Shown here: positions 1 to 5,955 of the stretch, piece after piece | How the letters are laid out: each line of letters begins with the position of its first letter | Position numbering within the stretch: the first letter of the stretch is position 1 | From: Chloroflexota bacterium | GTDB lineage: Bacteria > Chloroflexota > Anaerolineae > Promineifilales > Promineifilaceae | Assembly: GCA_020353135.1 (NCBI GenBank) | Contig: CP070688.1 | Coordinates: 4,337,564 to 4,351,438 of the forward strand | DNA: 13,875 bases | Direction: 5' to 3' | Translations under genes and position numbers: made by a program | Notes under the pieces: model-generated | Databases searched by the model: none | Seen by the model: only the letters and a program-made list of their open reading frames with translations | What the model was told of the DNA's origin: nothing

Positions 1-18
1 AATGATTCAGCAGGCGGG

Positions 19-186
19 CTATATGACGCCCAGTAGAATGCCAGCGGCAATCAAAATGAGAATGACGGTAATCACGCCAAGCGAGATCAGTATGATGGGT
101 ACCAGGCGGTCGAAGAAAACCGAGTCGGACGGCATCCGGTTGGCGCCTTTGGGCACTCTGCGACGCTCTTTTCGCTCTTCGGTCAA
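19..186 (-). CDS. Small single-pass membrane protein, function unknown
   Basis: The minus strand reads a 55-residue protein from a TTG at 184-186 to a TAG at 19-21. The first 20 residues are very basic (EERKERRR), followed by a short linker (PSDSVFFDRL) and one strongly hydrophobic stretch at about residues 29-53, rich in Ile, Leu and Val, which ends the protein. This is the pattern of a tail-anchored or single-span inner-membrane protein with its N-terminus in the cytoplasm. The TTG is chosen because GAGG lies 5 bases before it; GTG at 154-156 and ATG at 133-135 are in-frame alternatives and the ATG would remove the basic head. The opposite strand also has an open frame here, but its product has no hydrophobic or domain-like pattern. 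I recognise no family. Its neighbour, the dynamin-like GTPase, is divergent. Confidence 0.5.
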   Translation of the reverse strand: MTEERKERRRVPKGANRMPSDSVFFDRLVPIILISLGVITVILILIAAGILLGVI

Positions 187-269
187 TACAGCCTCGTCGG
201 TGCTTATCGAATCCGAGGACGCTTTTGGCTAGGCACCGGCCGCCAGCGCCTCCAACAAAACTGGGCAGA

Positions 270-289
270 CTATACCAACAATTGTATAG
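270..289. promoter_or_regulatory. Inverted repeat in divergent intergenic region
   Basis: CTATAC (270-275) and GTATAG (284-289) form a perfect 6-base inverted repeat around an 8-base AT-rich centre. It lies between the divergent small membrane protein gene and the dynamin-like GTPase gene. Each half resembles a -10 box (TATAGT reading minus from 274 to 269; TATAGA reading plus at 285-290), so it may be back-to-back promoter elements or an operator. No good -35 partner was seen on either strand. Weak evidence. Confidence 0.3.
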
Positions 290-394
290 ATTTGCTAGCT
301 TTCCTGCCCCGATTGCCTGCAGCGCTTAGGTGTTTTGCCCTCCAGCAGTATCTTCTATTCGCCATGCCTACGGTGGTGAGGCCTTTGTCGAAAT

Positions 395-402
395 GCTATA
401 CT
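395..402 (+). promoter_or_regulatory. Extended -10 box, probable leaderless start of the dynamin-like gene
   Basis: The bases just before the ATG at 409 read TGCTATACT: an extended -10 element (TG, one base, TATACT at 397-402). The ATG follows after six bases, which is the usual distance from a -10 box to the transcription start. There is no Shine-Dalgarno sequence in front of this ATG, so transcript and reading frame probably begin together. No clear -35 hexamer is visible 16-18 bases upstream, which an extended -10 can tolerate. Confidence 0.5.
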
Positions 403-408
403 CCGGGC

Positions 409-2157
409 ATGGAAGCCGTATTGAATCCGGAGCAGGAGCAGTTGCTCAGACAAACCCGAACGACCTTAGGCGACCTGCGAGACGCGCTGGCCGATGCCGG
501 CGCGCCGGGCGAAGCCAGGACAGCCCTGAGCGACTCCATACGCCAACTAGATGAACTGTTTCTGCTGGTAGTCGCCGGAGAGTTTAATTCGGGCAAGTCA
601 GCATTCATCAATGCCTTGTTGGGAGAGGAATTGCTGGCCGAAGGCGTCACGCCAACGACGACCCAGATCCATCTGGTCAAATACGGCCGGGAAAGCAGTC
701 GCGCTCCTGGCGAAAAGGGAGTGTGGGTACAATCGGCGCCGGTAGAGACGCTAAGGAACCTGAACATCGTAGATACCCCGGGCACGAACGCCATCATTCG
801 GGAGCACGAGACGTTGACGGCCGAGTTTATTCCGCGCAGCGATCTGGTCCTCTTCCTAACCTCGGCCGATCGGCCATTCACGGAGAGCGAGCGCGCTTTC
901 CTGGCACAGATCCGCGACTGGGGAAAGAAGATCGTTCTAGTAGTGAACAAGATCGACATTCTCGGCGGCGACGACGCGGTTGCAGAGGTGATGGATTTCG
1001 CCGGTTCGGCGGCCAACAGATTGGTGGGCGAAATACAGGCGATATTTGCCGTATCCGCTAAACAGGCCCAGCAGGCCAAGGCGGGCGAGCCCCGCTACTG
1101 GAGTGAGAGCGGGTTCGAGCCCTTGGAGAATTTCATCCACGAAACGTTAGATGATGAAGGTCGTTTTCGATTGAAGCTTCTGAATCCGCTCGGCGTGGGC
1201 CACAAACTCGTCGACGGCCAGTTAGCGGTCATTAAGGACGAATTGAGCGTGCTGCAAGAAGATAGCGCTCTGCTCGACGACATTCACAGTCAGATGCTTT
1301 ACTACAATGAAGACATGCAGCGCAATTTCCAGGCTCGCCTGGGCGAGATCGATACCTTGCTCTTGGGCATGGAAAAGCGCGGCCGGAGTTATTTCGACGA
1401 GACGATCCGTTTTGGCCGAATCCCAGACCTGGTACGACCCAGCATCGTACAGGCTGGGTTTGAGGAACAGGTCGTGGCCGATACACCTGAACAGATCGAA
1501 GCCCGAGTGGATGAACTTGTGGACTGGCTGGTTGAGCAGGATTTGCGCCAGTGGGGAGCGGTATCGGAACATCTGTCCCGGCGGAAAGAAGAGCACGAGC
1601 AGCGTATCATCGGCCAAGCGGGCCCAAGGGAAGGGACGCTGGCCTATGACAGGCAGCGACTGATCGACTCGATCGGCAAGTCAACGCGGCAAGCGGTGGC
1701 CAGCTATGACAAAGAGAAGGAGGCGGCCGACATTGCCGAAGCGGCCCGGGCGTCCGTGGCGAGCGCTGCACTGCTCGAGGTCGGCGGACTGACCGTGGGC
1801 GCGGCGATCGCGGTTCTGGCAACGGCGACTTGGCTGGACGTAACCGGTATCGCCTTCGGCATCACGTTTATGACCCTGGGCCTCCTGGTCTTGCCAGCCC
1901 GGCGGCGGCGCGCCAATCACGAACTAGAAACCAAGCTGAGAACGCTGCGGCAGACGCTGATGCGCGATCTAACGGAGCAATTTGAACGTGAGATGCGTCG
2001 TAGTACGCAGCGCATCGAAGATGTTATTGCCCCGTATGCTCGATTCGTGCGCGCCGAACGAGACAGGCTGGAGGGCCAGCAAACCGCCCTGGGCGAGCTT
2101 GAAAGCAAAATAACGGGCTTACGCCTCCAATTGCAGCCGCAGCCCACCGGATCGTAA
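409..2157 (+). CDS. Dynamin-like GTPase with C-terminal membrane hairpin
   Basis: A 582-residue protein of the bacterial dynamin family, predicted to bind and hydrolyse GTP and to remodel or tether membranes. Visible GTPase motifs: G1 GEFNSGKS at residues 57-64, G2 threonines near 81-85 (TPTTTQ), G3 DTPG at 122-125 and G4 NKID at 180-183. A long, mostly helical and charged middle section follows (about 260-450). Two adjacent hydrophobic segments at about 453-472 and 476-496 end in RRRR; they probably form a membrane hairpin like the paddle of bacterial dynamin-like proteins. A coiled-coil-like tail of about 80 residues follows. The ATG at 409 is preferred because the conserved part starts soon after it and a -10 box lies just ahead. 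In-frame starts at 292 and 364 would add 39 or 15 residues of unlikely sequence. Bacterial dynamins often come in adjacent pairs, but no partner is next to this one. The membrane role is family knowledge; its cell role here is unknown. Confidence 0.88.
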   Translation: MEAVLNPEQEQLLRQTRTTLGDLRDALADAGAPGEARTALSDSIRQLDELFLLVVAGEFNSGKSAFINALLGEELLAEGVTPTTTQIHLVKYGRESSRAPGEKGVWVQSAPVETLRNLNIVDTPGTNAIIREHETLTAEFIPRSDLVLFLTSADRPFTESERAFLAQIRDWGKKIVLVVNKIDILGGDDAVAEVMDFAGSAANRLVGEIQAIFAVSAKQAQQAKAGEPRYWSESGFEPLENFIHETLDDEGRFRLKLLNPLGVGHKLVDGQLAVIKDELSVLQEDSALLDDIHSQMLYYNEDMQRNFQARLGEIDTLLLGMEKRGRSYFDETIRFGRIPDLVRPSIVQAGFEEQVVADTPEQIEARVDELVDWLVEQDLRQWGAVSEHLSRRKEEHEQRIIGQAGPREGTLAYDRQRLIDSIGKSTRQAVASYDKEKEAADIAEAARASVASAALLEVGGLTVGAAIAVLATATWLDVTGIAFGITFMTLGLLVLPARRRRANHELETKLRTLRQTLMRDLTEQFEREMRRSTQRIEDVIAPYARFVRAERDRLEGQQTALGELESKITGLRLQLQPQPTGS

Positions 2158-2194
2158 GCCCAACCCCGCAGCCATCGCCTAAGTATCTGATCGC

Positions 2195-2335
2195 CTACGA
2201 AGTCAGCCCCAAGAACTCTGCCAGAGGGTCACCCCAAATAAACCAGCCGGTAGCGGCAAACGCAATGCAGCAACAGGCAAGCACGAGTACGATGACGATG
2301 GCTATGAGCAACGTCCGGTTTTGCCTAGCTTCCAT
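2195..2335 (-). CDS. Small Cys-rich membrane peptide (46 aa), function unknown
   Basis: The minus strand encodes a 46-residue peptide from ATG at 2333-2335 to TAG at 2195-2197. A strong GGAGG lies 9 bases before the ATG, so translation is likely. The peptide has a short polar head (MEARQNR), one hydrophobic span at about residues 9-29 containing three consecutive cysteines (CCC at 21-23), and a Trp-rich tail with GWFIWGD at 30-36. It resembles, from memory, small hydrophobic peptides with Cys clusters seen in Chloroflexota genomes; I cannot assign a function. It is not a clear lipoprotein, because the Cys run sits inside the span without a typical lipobox and cut point. It lies 84 bases downstream of the DUF2085-type gene on the same strand and could share its transcript; TATAGC in the gap might also be a weak promoter. 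Confidence 0.65.
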   Translation of the reverse strand: MEARQNRTLLIAIVIVLVLACCCIAFAATGWFIWGDPLAEFLGLTS

Positions 2336-2419
2336 CGAACAAGACCTCCGTGAAACGAAGTACGCTATAGCCCAGAGAGATTAGCACAAATCGATGCCGT
2401 CGCCACGTCGTGAGCCAGC

Positions 2420-3265
2420 TCATAAACCTGGAAAACCCGTCATCGTGCCAGTTGCCATGAATCTGATAAAAGAGATCAGGGCAACCTGGAATACCGCCAG
2501 AAGCAGGCCGATAGTCAGAGGCAGGATCGCCTGCTGCCAGCGGTCTGCCCGCGCGTCGCGGTGACTCAGAATCAGCATCGCCGTAGTATTGATTGCCGTC
2601 AGCACGAGCAGCACCCCGAAGGCGCTGACTAGGCCAAGGACGTATAGCAGCGCCGGCTGCTCGCTGAGCACGAGCGTCACTACTAACAAGGCGATCAGAA
2701 CCAGACCCAGCAACTCGCGTATGCTGCCGACAGCCGGCCTAGGCTCTTGATTTCGCCACAGCGTTTGGGATAAGGCCGGGAATAGGATGACGCCCATGGC
2801 CAAACCGGCGCCGATACCGGTTAGAAGTCTCAGCCAATTTCGCGGTTCGTAGGCGTGGGGAAGATCAGGGAAAAAATGACTGTAGGAGTTGATTCCATCT
2901 ATGGCCAATAGGGCGATGAAGCCCAGCAATATCAGGATGATATTGAGCGGCGGCATGTTGGTCCAACGCCGGCGGCCGGCCAGTACTAGGACGGCGAAAA
3001 CGACGCTGACGCCGAGGTACATCCCGGTGCAGCGGGTGCACAATGGCATTTGCCGGCCGGCGATGGTGAACGAACGATCAGTGATACGGTGGCAAACTGA
3101 GTATCCGACATAGTCAGCGCCGTCCAGAGCATGGTCATGGGCTAGCCGGCTGCCGTCGGTTGCCGAATAAAAGGCCATCAGCATTAGGGTCCCAGCGATG
3201 ACCAGCAATGGCGCCAATCTGCGCGAAAAGGGTCCGAAACGATGGCTAACGCTAACGTCCGTCAT
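2420..3265 (-). CDS. DUF2085-type polytopic membrane protein
   Basis: A 281-residue integral membrane protein with about seven hydrophobic segments (near residues 18-36, 82-97, 107-126, 145-165, 186-201, 206-228 and 246-268). Two cysteine motifs lie in the N-terminal part: CHR at 58-60 followed by RSF, and CTRCTG at 76-81. This CHR...RSF...LCxRCTGxYLG layout is the hallmark of the DUF2085 family, whose members are short uncharacterised membrane proteins; the Cys residues may bind a metal or form a disulfide, which is inference. A DGINS motif at 123-127 in the third span is also typical. The ATG at 3263-3265 is chosen. A TTG five codons upstream (3278-3280) is possible and would lie 8 bases after a TATGAT -10-like box (3289-3294 on the minus strand). 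No good Shine-Dalgarno supports either start. The Cys-rich 46-residue peptide lies downstream. Confidence 0.75.
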   Translation of the reverse strand: MTDVSVSHRFGPFSRRLAPLLVIAGTLMLMAFYSATDGSRLAHDHALDGADYVGYSVCHRITDRSFTIAGRQMPLCTRCTGMYLGVSVVFAVLVLAGRRRWTNMPPLNIILILLGFIALLAIDGINSYSHFFPDLPHAYEPRNWLRLLTGIGAGLAMGVILFPALSQTLWRNQEPRPAVGSIRELLGLVLIALLVVTLVLSEQPALLYVLGLVSAFGVLLVLTAINTTAMLILSHRDARADRWQQAILPLTIGLLLAVFQVALISFIRFMATGTMTGFPGL

Positions 3266-3288
3266 TGGCAAAGGTTCCAACGATCGTA

Positions 3289-3294
3289 ATCATA
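3289..3294 (-). promoter_or_regulatory. Putative -10 box upstream of the DUF2085-type gene
   Basis: On the minus strand TATGAT is a close match to the -10 consensus, 23 bases before the ATG at 3265. No convincing -35 hexamer is seen 16-18 bases upstream. The call rests on the -10 match and position only. Confidence 0.3.
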
Positions 3295-3373
3295 CTGGCC
3301 AGAGGCCAATCGAACATAGCATACTCAATAAACGTCTTGACGCAAGCCGACGCGAATGAGCGAAACGCTGCGC

Positions 3374-3402
3374 TTGACGAAGCAAATAGGCAGTGTTACC
3401 AT
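3374..3402 (+). promoter_or_regulatory. Promoter of the RNase P RNA gene
   Basis: TTGACG (3374-3379) and TACCAT (3397-3402) are separated by 17 bases, a standard sigma-70-type layout. Transcription would start about 7 bases later, near 3409, exactly where the 5' strand of helix P1 of the RNase P RNA begins. The agreement of promoter and RNA end supports both calls. Confidence 0.7.
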
Positions 3403-3408
3403 CATGAG

Positions 3409-3806
3409 GTCAAGTTGACCAGGTGGTCGCGGTTTGCTTCGGCGAGCTGAGGAAAGTCCGCACTCCACAGAGCACGGTGCCGGCTAACGGCCGGGCGGGG
3501 CGACCCGACGGAAAGTGCAACAGAGAGGCGTATTGCCGGTCGGAGGTTGTACTTCCGGCCGGTGAGGGTGAAACGGTGGTGTAAGAGACCACCAGCAGCG
3601 GCAGTAATGCCGTTGGCTCTGCAAACCCCACCGGGAGCAAGGTCAAGCAGGATGGAGCGTTGTGCCTCGGCACGATGCGCGGCGCTGCTCGCGCCGCCGA
3701 CATTCGGGTAGATCGCATGAGCCAACCAGTAATGGCTGGCCAAGATAGATGACCACTACCCGCCTGACGGCGGGGACAGAATGCGGCTTATCGGTCAACT
3801 TGGCAG
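3409..3806 (+). ncRNA. rnpB: RNase P RNA, bacterial type A
   Basis: The catalytic RNA of RNase P, which removes 5' leaders from tRNA precursors. Universally conserved blocks are present in order: GAGGAAAGTCCG at 3449-3460 (5' half of P4 region), CGACGGAAAGTGCAACAGAGAG near 3500-3527, GGTGAGGGTGAAACGGTGG near 3559-3577, GCAAACCCCACCGGGAGCAAGG near 3620-3642, ATAGATGACCACTACC near 3745-3760, and ACAGAATGCGGCTTAT at 3776-3791 (3' half of P4). Helix P1 closes the molecule with a perfect 10-base pairing: CAAGTTGACC (3411-3420) with GGTCAACTTG (3793-3802). In the P13/P14 region GTTGTGC pairs with GCACGAT, and a hairpin of GCGGCGC with GCGCCGC lies at 3679-3697. The length of about 398 bases fits type A. 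Protein-like open frames across this stretch are chance. Confidence 0.96.
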
Positions 3807-3825
3807 TTAGAAATGAGAATGCTTG

Positions 3826-3865
3826 GAAGGATGTGAGGTTTCACCGCCAAACATCCTTCGTTTTT
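3826..3865 (+). terminator. Intrinsic terminator after rnpB
   Basis: GAAGGATGT (3826-3834) pairs perfectly with ACATCCTTC (3851-3859) around a 16-base loop, followed by G and five T (3861-3865). This is a rho-independent terminator shape about 20 bases after the RNase P RNA ends. It also lies only 14 bases before the phosphatase ATG, so it sits in the leader of that gene if transcription reads through. Confidence 0.7.
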
Positions 3866-3879
3866 GTCACACTGGTATC

Positions 3880-4347
3880 ATGACGATTCGCGTACTGTTT
3901 GTTTGCTTGGGTAACATCTGCCGCTCGCCAATGGCCGAGGCCGTGTTTCAGGACCTGGTTGATCAGGAAGGACTGAGCGATCAGATCGTGGTCGACTCGG
4001 CCGGAACTGGATCGTGGCACGTTGGCGAGAAGGCCCACCCTGGTACACGCCGGGTATTGGCCGCGCACGGCATAGAGTATAGTGGCCGGGCGCGGCGTGT
4101 ACGGTCGCAAGATTTGGCCGACGATGACGTCTATGTCATCGCCATGGACGGCAGCAATGTCCGCGACCTGCGAGCGGAGTTCGGCGATCATCCTCGTCTC
4201 TACCGATTGCTCGATTTCGCCTCACAAAGTCAGGTGAAGGATGTCCCTGATCCCTACTATAACGGCAACTTTGAAGCGGTCTACCAACTTGTGGAGGACG
4301 GCTGCCAGGGCTTGCTGCAGACGATACGCCGGCAAGAGAAGATTTGA
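3880..4347 (+). CDS. Low-molecular-weight protein-tyrosine phosphatase
   Basis: A 155-residue cytoplasmic phosphatase of the low-molecular-weight PTP / arsenate reductase-like fold, predicted to remove phosphate from protein tyrosine (or arginine) residues. The active-site loop C9-LGNIC-R15-S follows the first strand (VLFVCLGNICRSP), with Cys9 as nucleophile and Arg15 binding phosphate. The general acid Asp is D124 in the DPYY motif (124-127). Length and motif spacing are normal, so it is probably active. The ATG at 3880 begins directly at the conserved fold. A TTG at 3823 would add 19 residues but runs through the rnpB terminator hairpin. No Shine-Dalgarno is visible before 3880. The reductase gene starts 16 bases downstream and is probably co-transcribed. 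Substrate cannot be told; in other bacteria such enzymes act on exopolysaccharide tyrosine kinases or arginine-phosphorylated proteins, and neither partner is here. Confidence 0.92.
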   Translation: MTIRVLFVCLGNICRSPMAEAVFQDLVDQEGLSDQIVVDSAGTGSWHVGEKAHPGTRRVLAAHGIEYSGRARRVRSQDLADDDVYVIAMDGSNVRDLRAEFGDHPRLYRLLDFASQSQVKDVPDPYYNGNFEAVYQLVEDGCQGLLQTIRRQEKI

Positions 4348-4363
4348 CAGCTAGGAGAAGATG

Positions 4364-5509
4364 ATGGAGCGAGAGATCGTCGTTGTTGGCGCCGGGCCGA
4401 GTGGCTCGGCAACGGCTATTTCATTAGCTAGGCAAGGGCATGATGTGTTGCTTCTGGACCGCAAGGGTTTTCCCAGGGACAAAACTTGCGGCGACGGCAT
4501 TCCCGCCGGAGCAATCGAGGTCCTTTACTCATTAGGTATGGAAGAGAAGATCCGCGAGGCCGATTTCTATCCAGTGGATCGAATTCTACTGAGCTCACCG
4601 CGCGAGTATGTCTTAGAGGCAGACCTAAAGCCTGGCGTGACAGGGGCTAGTTCCTATGTCGTGCCACGCACCAAGTTCGATGCATTGATACAGGAACACG
4701 CCGTCGAATGCGGCGCCGAGTTCCGGCAGGCGCAGGTTCAGGAACCGATTGTGGAAGACGGCCGGGTGGTTGGTGTTCGGGCCAAGATGAACGGTTCGGT
4801 TGAGGAAGTCCGGTCCAAGGTGGTGATTGGGGCCGATGGCGTCACGTCAGCGCTGGCTCGCGCTTTGCGTCCCGACAAACATGAAGACGGGCACCGAGCG
4901 ATCGCACTACGCAGCTATACTGAGGATCTGGAAGTCCGGCCACATCAGGTGGAATTCTATCTCTACAAGGGCATCCTACCGGGCTACGCCTGGATTTTCC
5001 CTATCAGTGAAAACCAGACAAACCTGGGCCTGGGCATGCGGCTAGACAAGTACCGGGATGTGGACAAAAGTCTGGAAGATATGGTCGAAGTATTCCTGGA
5101 AATGCCGGTCATTAAACAGCGCCTCAGGCGGGGCGGTGAGCTCAAAGACGTGGCCGTGTGGCAGCTCAATTTTGGTTCCCGCCCAATGCAGCGAGCCTAT
5201 GATGGCGCAATCCTGGTAGGCGATGCGGCCGGGCTGATCAATCCGCTTACGGGCGGAGGTATTCACAACGGCCTGCAGTCGGCTCTGCTGGCCGGGGAGA
5301 TCGTTCATGACGCTTTGAAGAAAGACGATCTGTCGCTGAATACCTTGCAGCGCTATGACACGCAGTTGGAAGAGAAGATGCGGGGCAACATGCGGAAGTC
5401 CTATTGGATCCAGAAAACCCTGATTCAGATGCCGCTGTGGGTGGACCTGTTGATTCGCTTTGGCGGAGCGAACAGTGAAGTGGCCAAAATCTTCATCGAC
5501 AAGCTCTAG
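4364..5509 (+). CDS. FAD-dependent isoprenoid reductase (geranylgeranyl/menaquinone reductase family)
   Basis: A 381-residue flavoprotein that probably saturates double bonds in isoprenoid chains. It has the Rossmann FAD site GAGPSG at residues 9-14 with an acidic residue ending the second strand (D32), the family motif KTCGDGI at 40-46, GADG at 156-159 and the second FAD motif GDAAGLINPLTGGGI at 286-300. The FPRDKTCGDG block resembles MenJ-type menaquinone reductases and archaeal digeranylgeranylglycerolipid reductases. In a bacterium the likeliest substrate is the menaquinone side chain, but other prenyl lipids are possible; this is inference. The second of two tandem ATGs (4364) is preferred because AGGAGA (4353-4358) is then 5 bases away; the first ATG at 4361 would leave only 2. 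It follows the phosphatase gene by 16 bases. No membrane span is clear, so it is probably soluble or membrane-associated. Confidence 0.85.
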   Translation: MEREIVVVGAGPSGSATAISLARQGHDVLLLDRKGFPRDKTCGDGIPAGAIEVLYSLGMEEKIREADFYPVDRILLSSPREYVLEADLKPGVTGASSYVVPRTKFDALIQEHAVECGAEFRQAQVQEPIVEDGRVVGVRAKMNGSVEEVRSKVVIGADGVTSALARALRPDKHEDGHRAIALRSYTEDLEVRPHQVEFYLYKGILPGYAWIFPISENQTNLGLGMRLDKYRDVDKSLEDMVEVFLEMPVIKQRLRRGGELKDVAVWQLNFGSRPMQRAYDGAILVGDAAGLINPLTGGGIHNGLQSALLAGEIVHDALKKDDLSLNTLQRYDTQLEEKMRGNMRKSYWIQKTLIQMPLWVDLLIRFGGANSEVAKIFIDKL

Positions 5510-5567
5510 GCCAGTAGCTGTCGATCGTATAGCCTCTGTCGCGCCTGTATTCAATCGTTAAGCTGAT

Positions 5568-5597
5568 AACAAAAGGCCCGCTCTCTGGAGCAGGCCT
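5568..5597 (-). terminator. Intrinsic terminator of the cold shock gene, between convergent genes
   Basis: Read on the minus strand, AGGCC-T-GCTC pairs with GAGC-G-GGCCT around a 4-base CAGA loop, with a single internal mismatch, followed by TTTTGTT. This sits 39 bases past the cold shock stop codon. On the plus strand the same hairpin is followed only by GGTATTTCT, so it is a weaker candidate to end the phosphatase-reductase transcript. Confidence 0.65.
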
Positions 5598-5635
5598 GGT
5601 ATTTCTAAGGGTTTGAACCTGCAGAAGTGCTTTGA

Positions 5636-5857
5636 TCAGGAAGGCGTGCGTAGCGGATTGACGCGCTTGGCCTGCGGGCCTTTACCCACATCGACTTCCA
5701 TGAACGAGACCCGGTCGCCCTCGTAAAGGTTCCGGTAGCCCTCTCCCTCAATGGCCGAGTAGTGAACGAAGACCTCATGATCGCCCTCGTCGGGATTGAT
5801 GAAGCCATAGCCCTTAATGCGGCTAAACCACTTAACGACGCCGTGCTTGCGTTCCAT
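5636..5857 (-). CDS. Cold shock protein, CspA family
   Basis: A 73-residue single cold shock domain protein that binds single-stranded RNA and DNA and melts RNA structure. The RNA-binding motifs are both present: RNP1 KGYGFI at residues 15-20 and RNP2 VFVHYSAI at 29-36, with the aromatic surface residues W10 and F11. The usual start of the domain, HGVVKWF, is at residues 5-11. The ATG at 5855-5857 is chosen because GGAGG (5866-5870 on the minus strand) is 8 bases away; a GTG two codons earlier would be only 2 bases from it. The untranslated leader predicted from the promoter is short, about 35 bases, unlike the long thermosensor leader of enterobacterial cspA, so cold regulation of that type is not suggested. 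The C-terminal tail VNPLRTPS is a few residues longer than the domain. Confidence 0.95.
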   Translation of the reverse strand: MERKHGVVKWFSRIKGYGFINPDEGDHEVFVHYSAIEGEGYRNLYEGDRVSFMEVDVGKGPQAKRVNPLRTPS

Positions 5858-5898
5858 TCGCACTACCTCCGATTGTTTACTACTAGAGAGCCAGCCTT

Positions 5899-5928
5899 AA
5901 TCTAGCATGGGCCCAATGCAGAGTCCAG
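5899..5928 (-). promoter_or_regulatory. Putative promoter of the cold shock gene
   Basis: On the minus strand CTGGAC (5923-5928) and an extended -10 box TGC-TAGATT (hexamer 5899-5904) are 18 bases apart. Transcription would start near 5892, giving a leader of about 35 bases that holds the GGAGG ribosome binding site. Match to consensus is moderate. Confidence 0.4.
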
Positions 5929-5955
5929 AGGTCAGCGCCCTTTTTCGCGCATTTT

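Noticed and set aside
2..232. Plus-strand open frame of 76 residues
   Set aside because: Its composition is Ser/Arg/Met rich with no domain pattern, and the minus strand here encodes a clear membrane-span protein with a ribosome binding site.
396..1079. Long minus-strand open frame of 227 residues opposite the dynamin-like gene
   Set aside because: It mirrors the codon pattern of the GTPase gene, whose GTP-binding motifs are unmistakable; no motif or start signal supports the antisense frame.
3402..3743. Open frames on the minus strand over the RNase P RNA
   Set aside because: The region carries all conserved blocks of RNase P RNA with a perfect closing helix, so the frames are chance.
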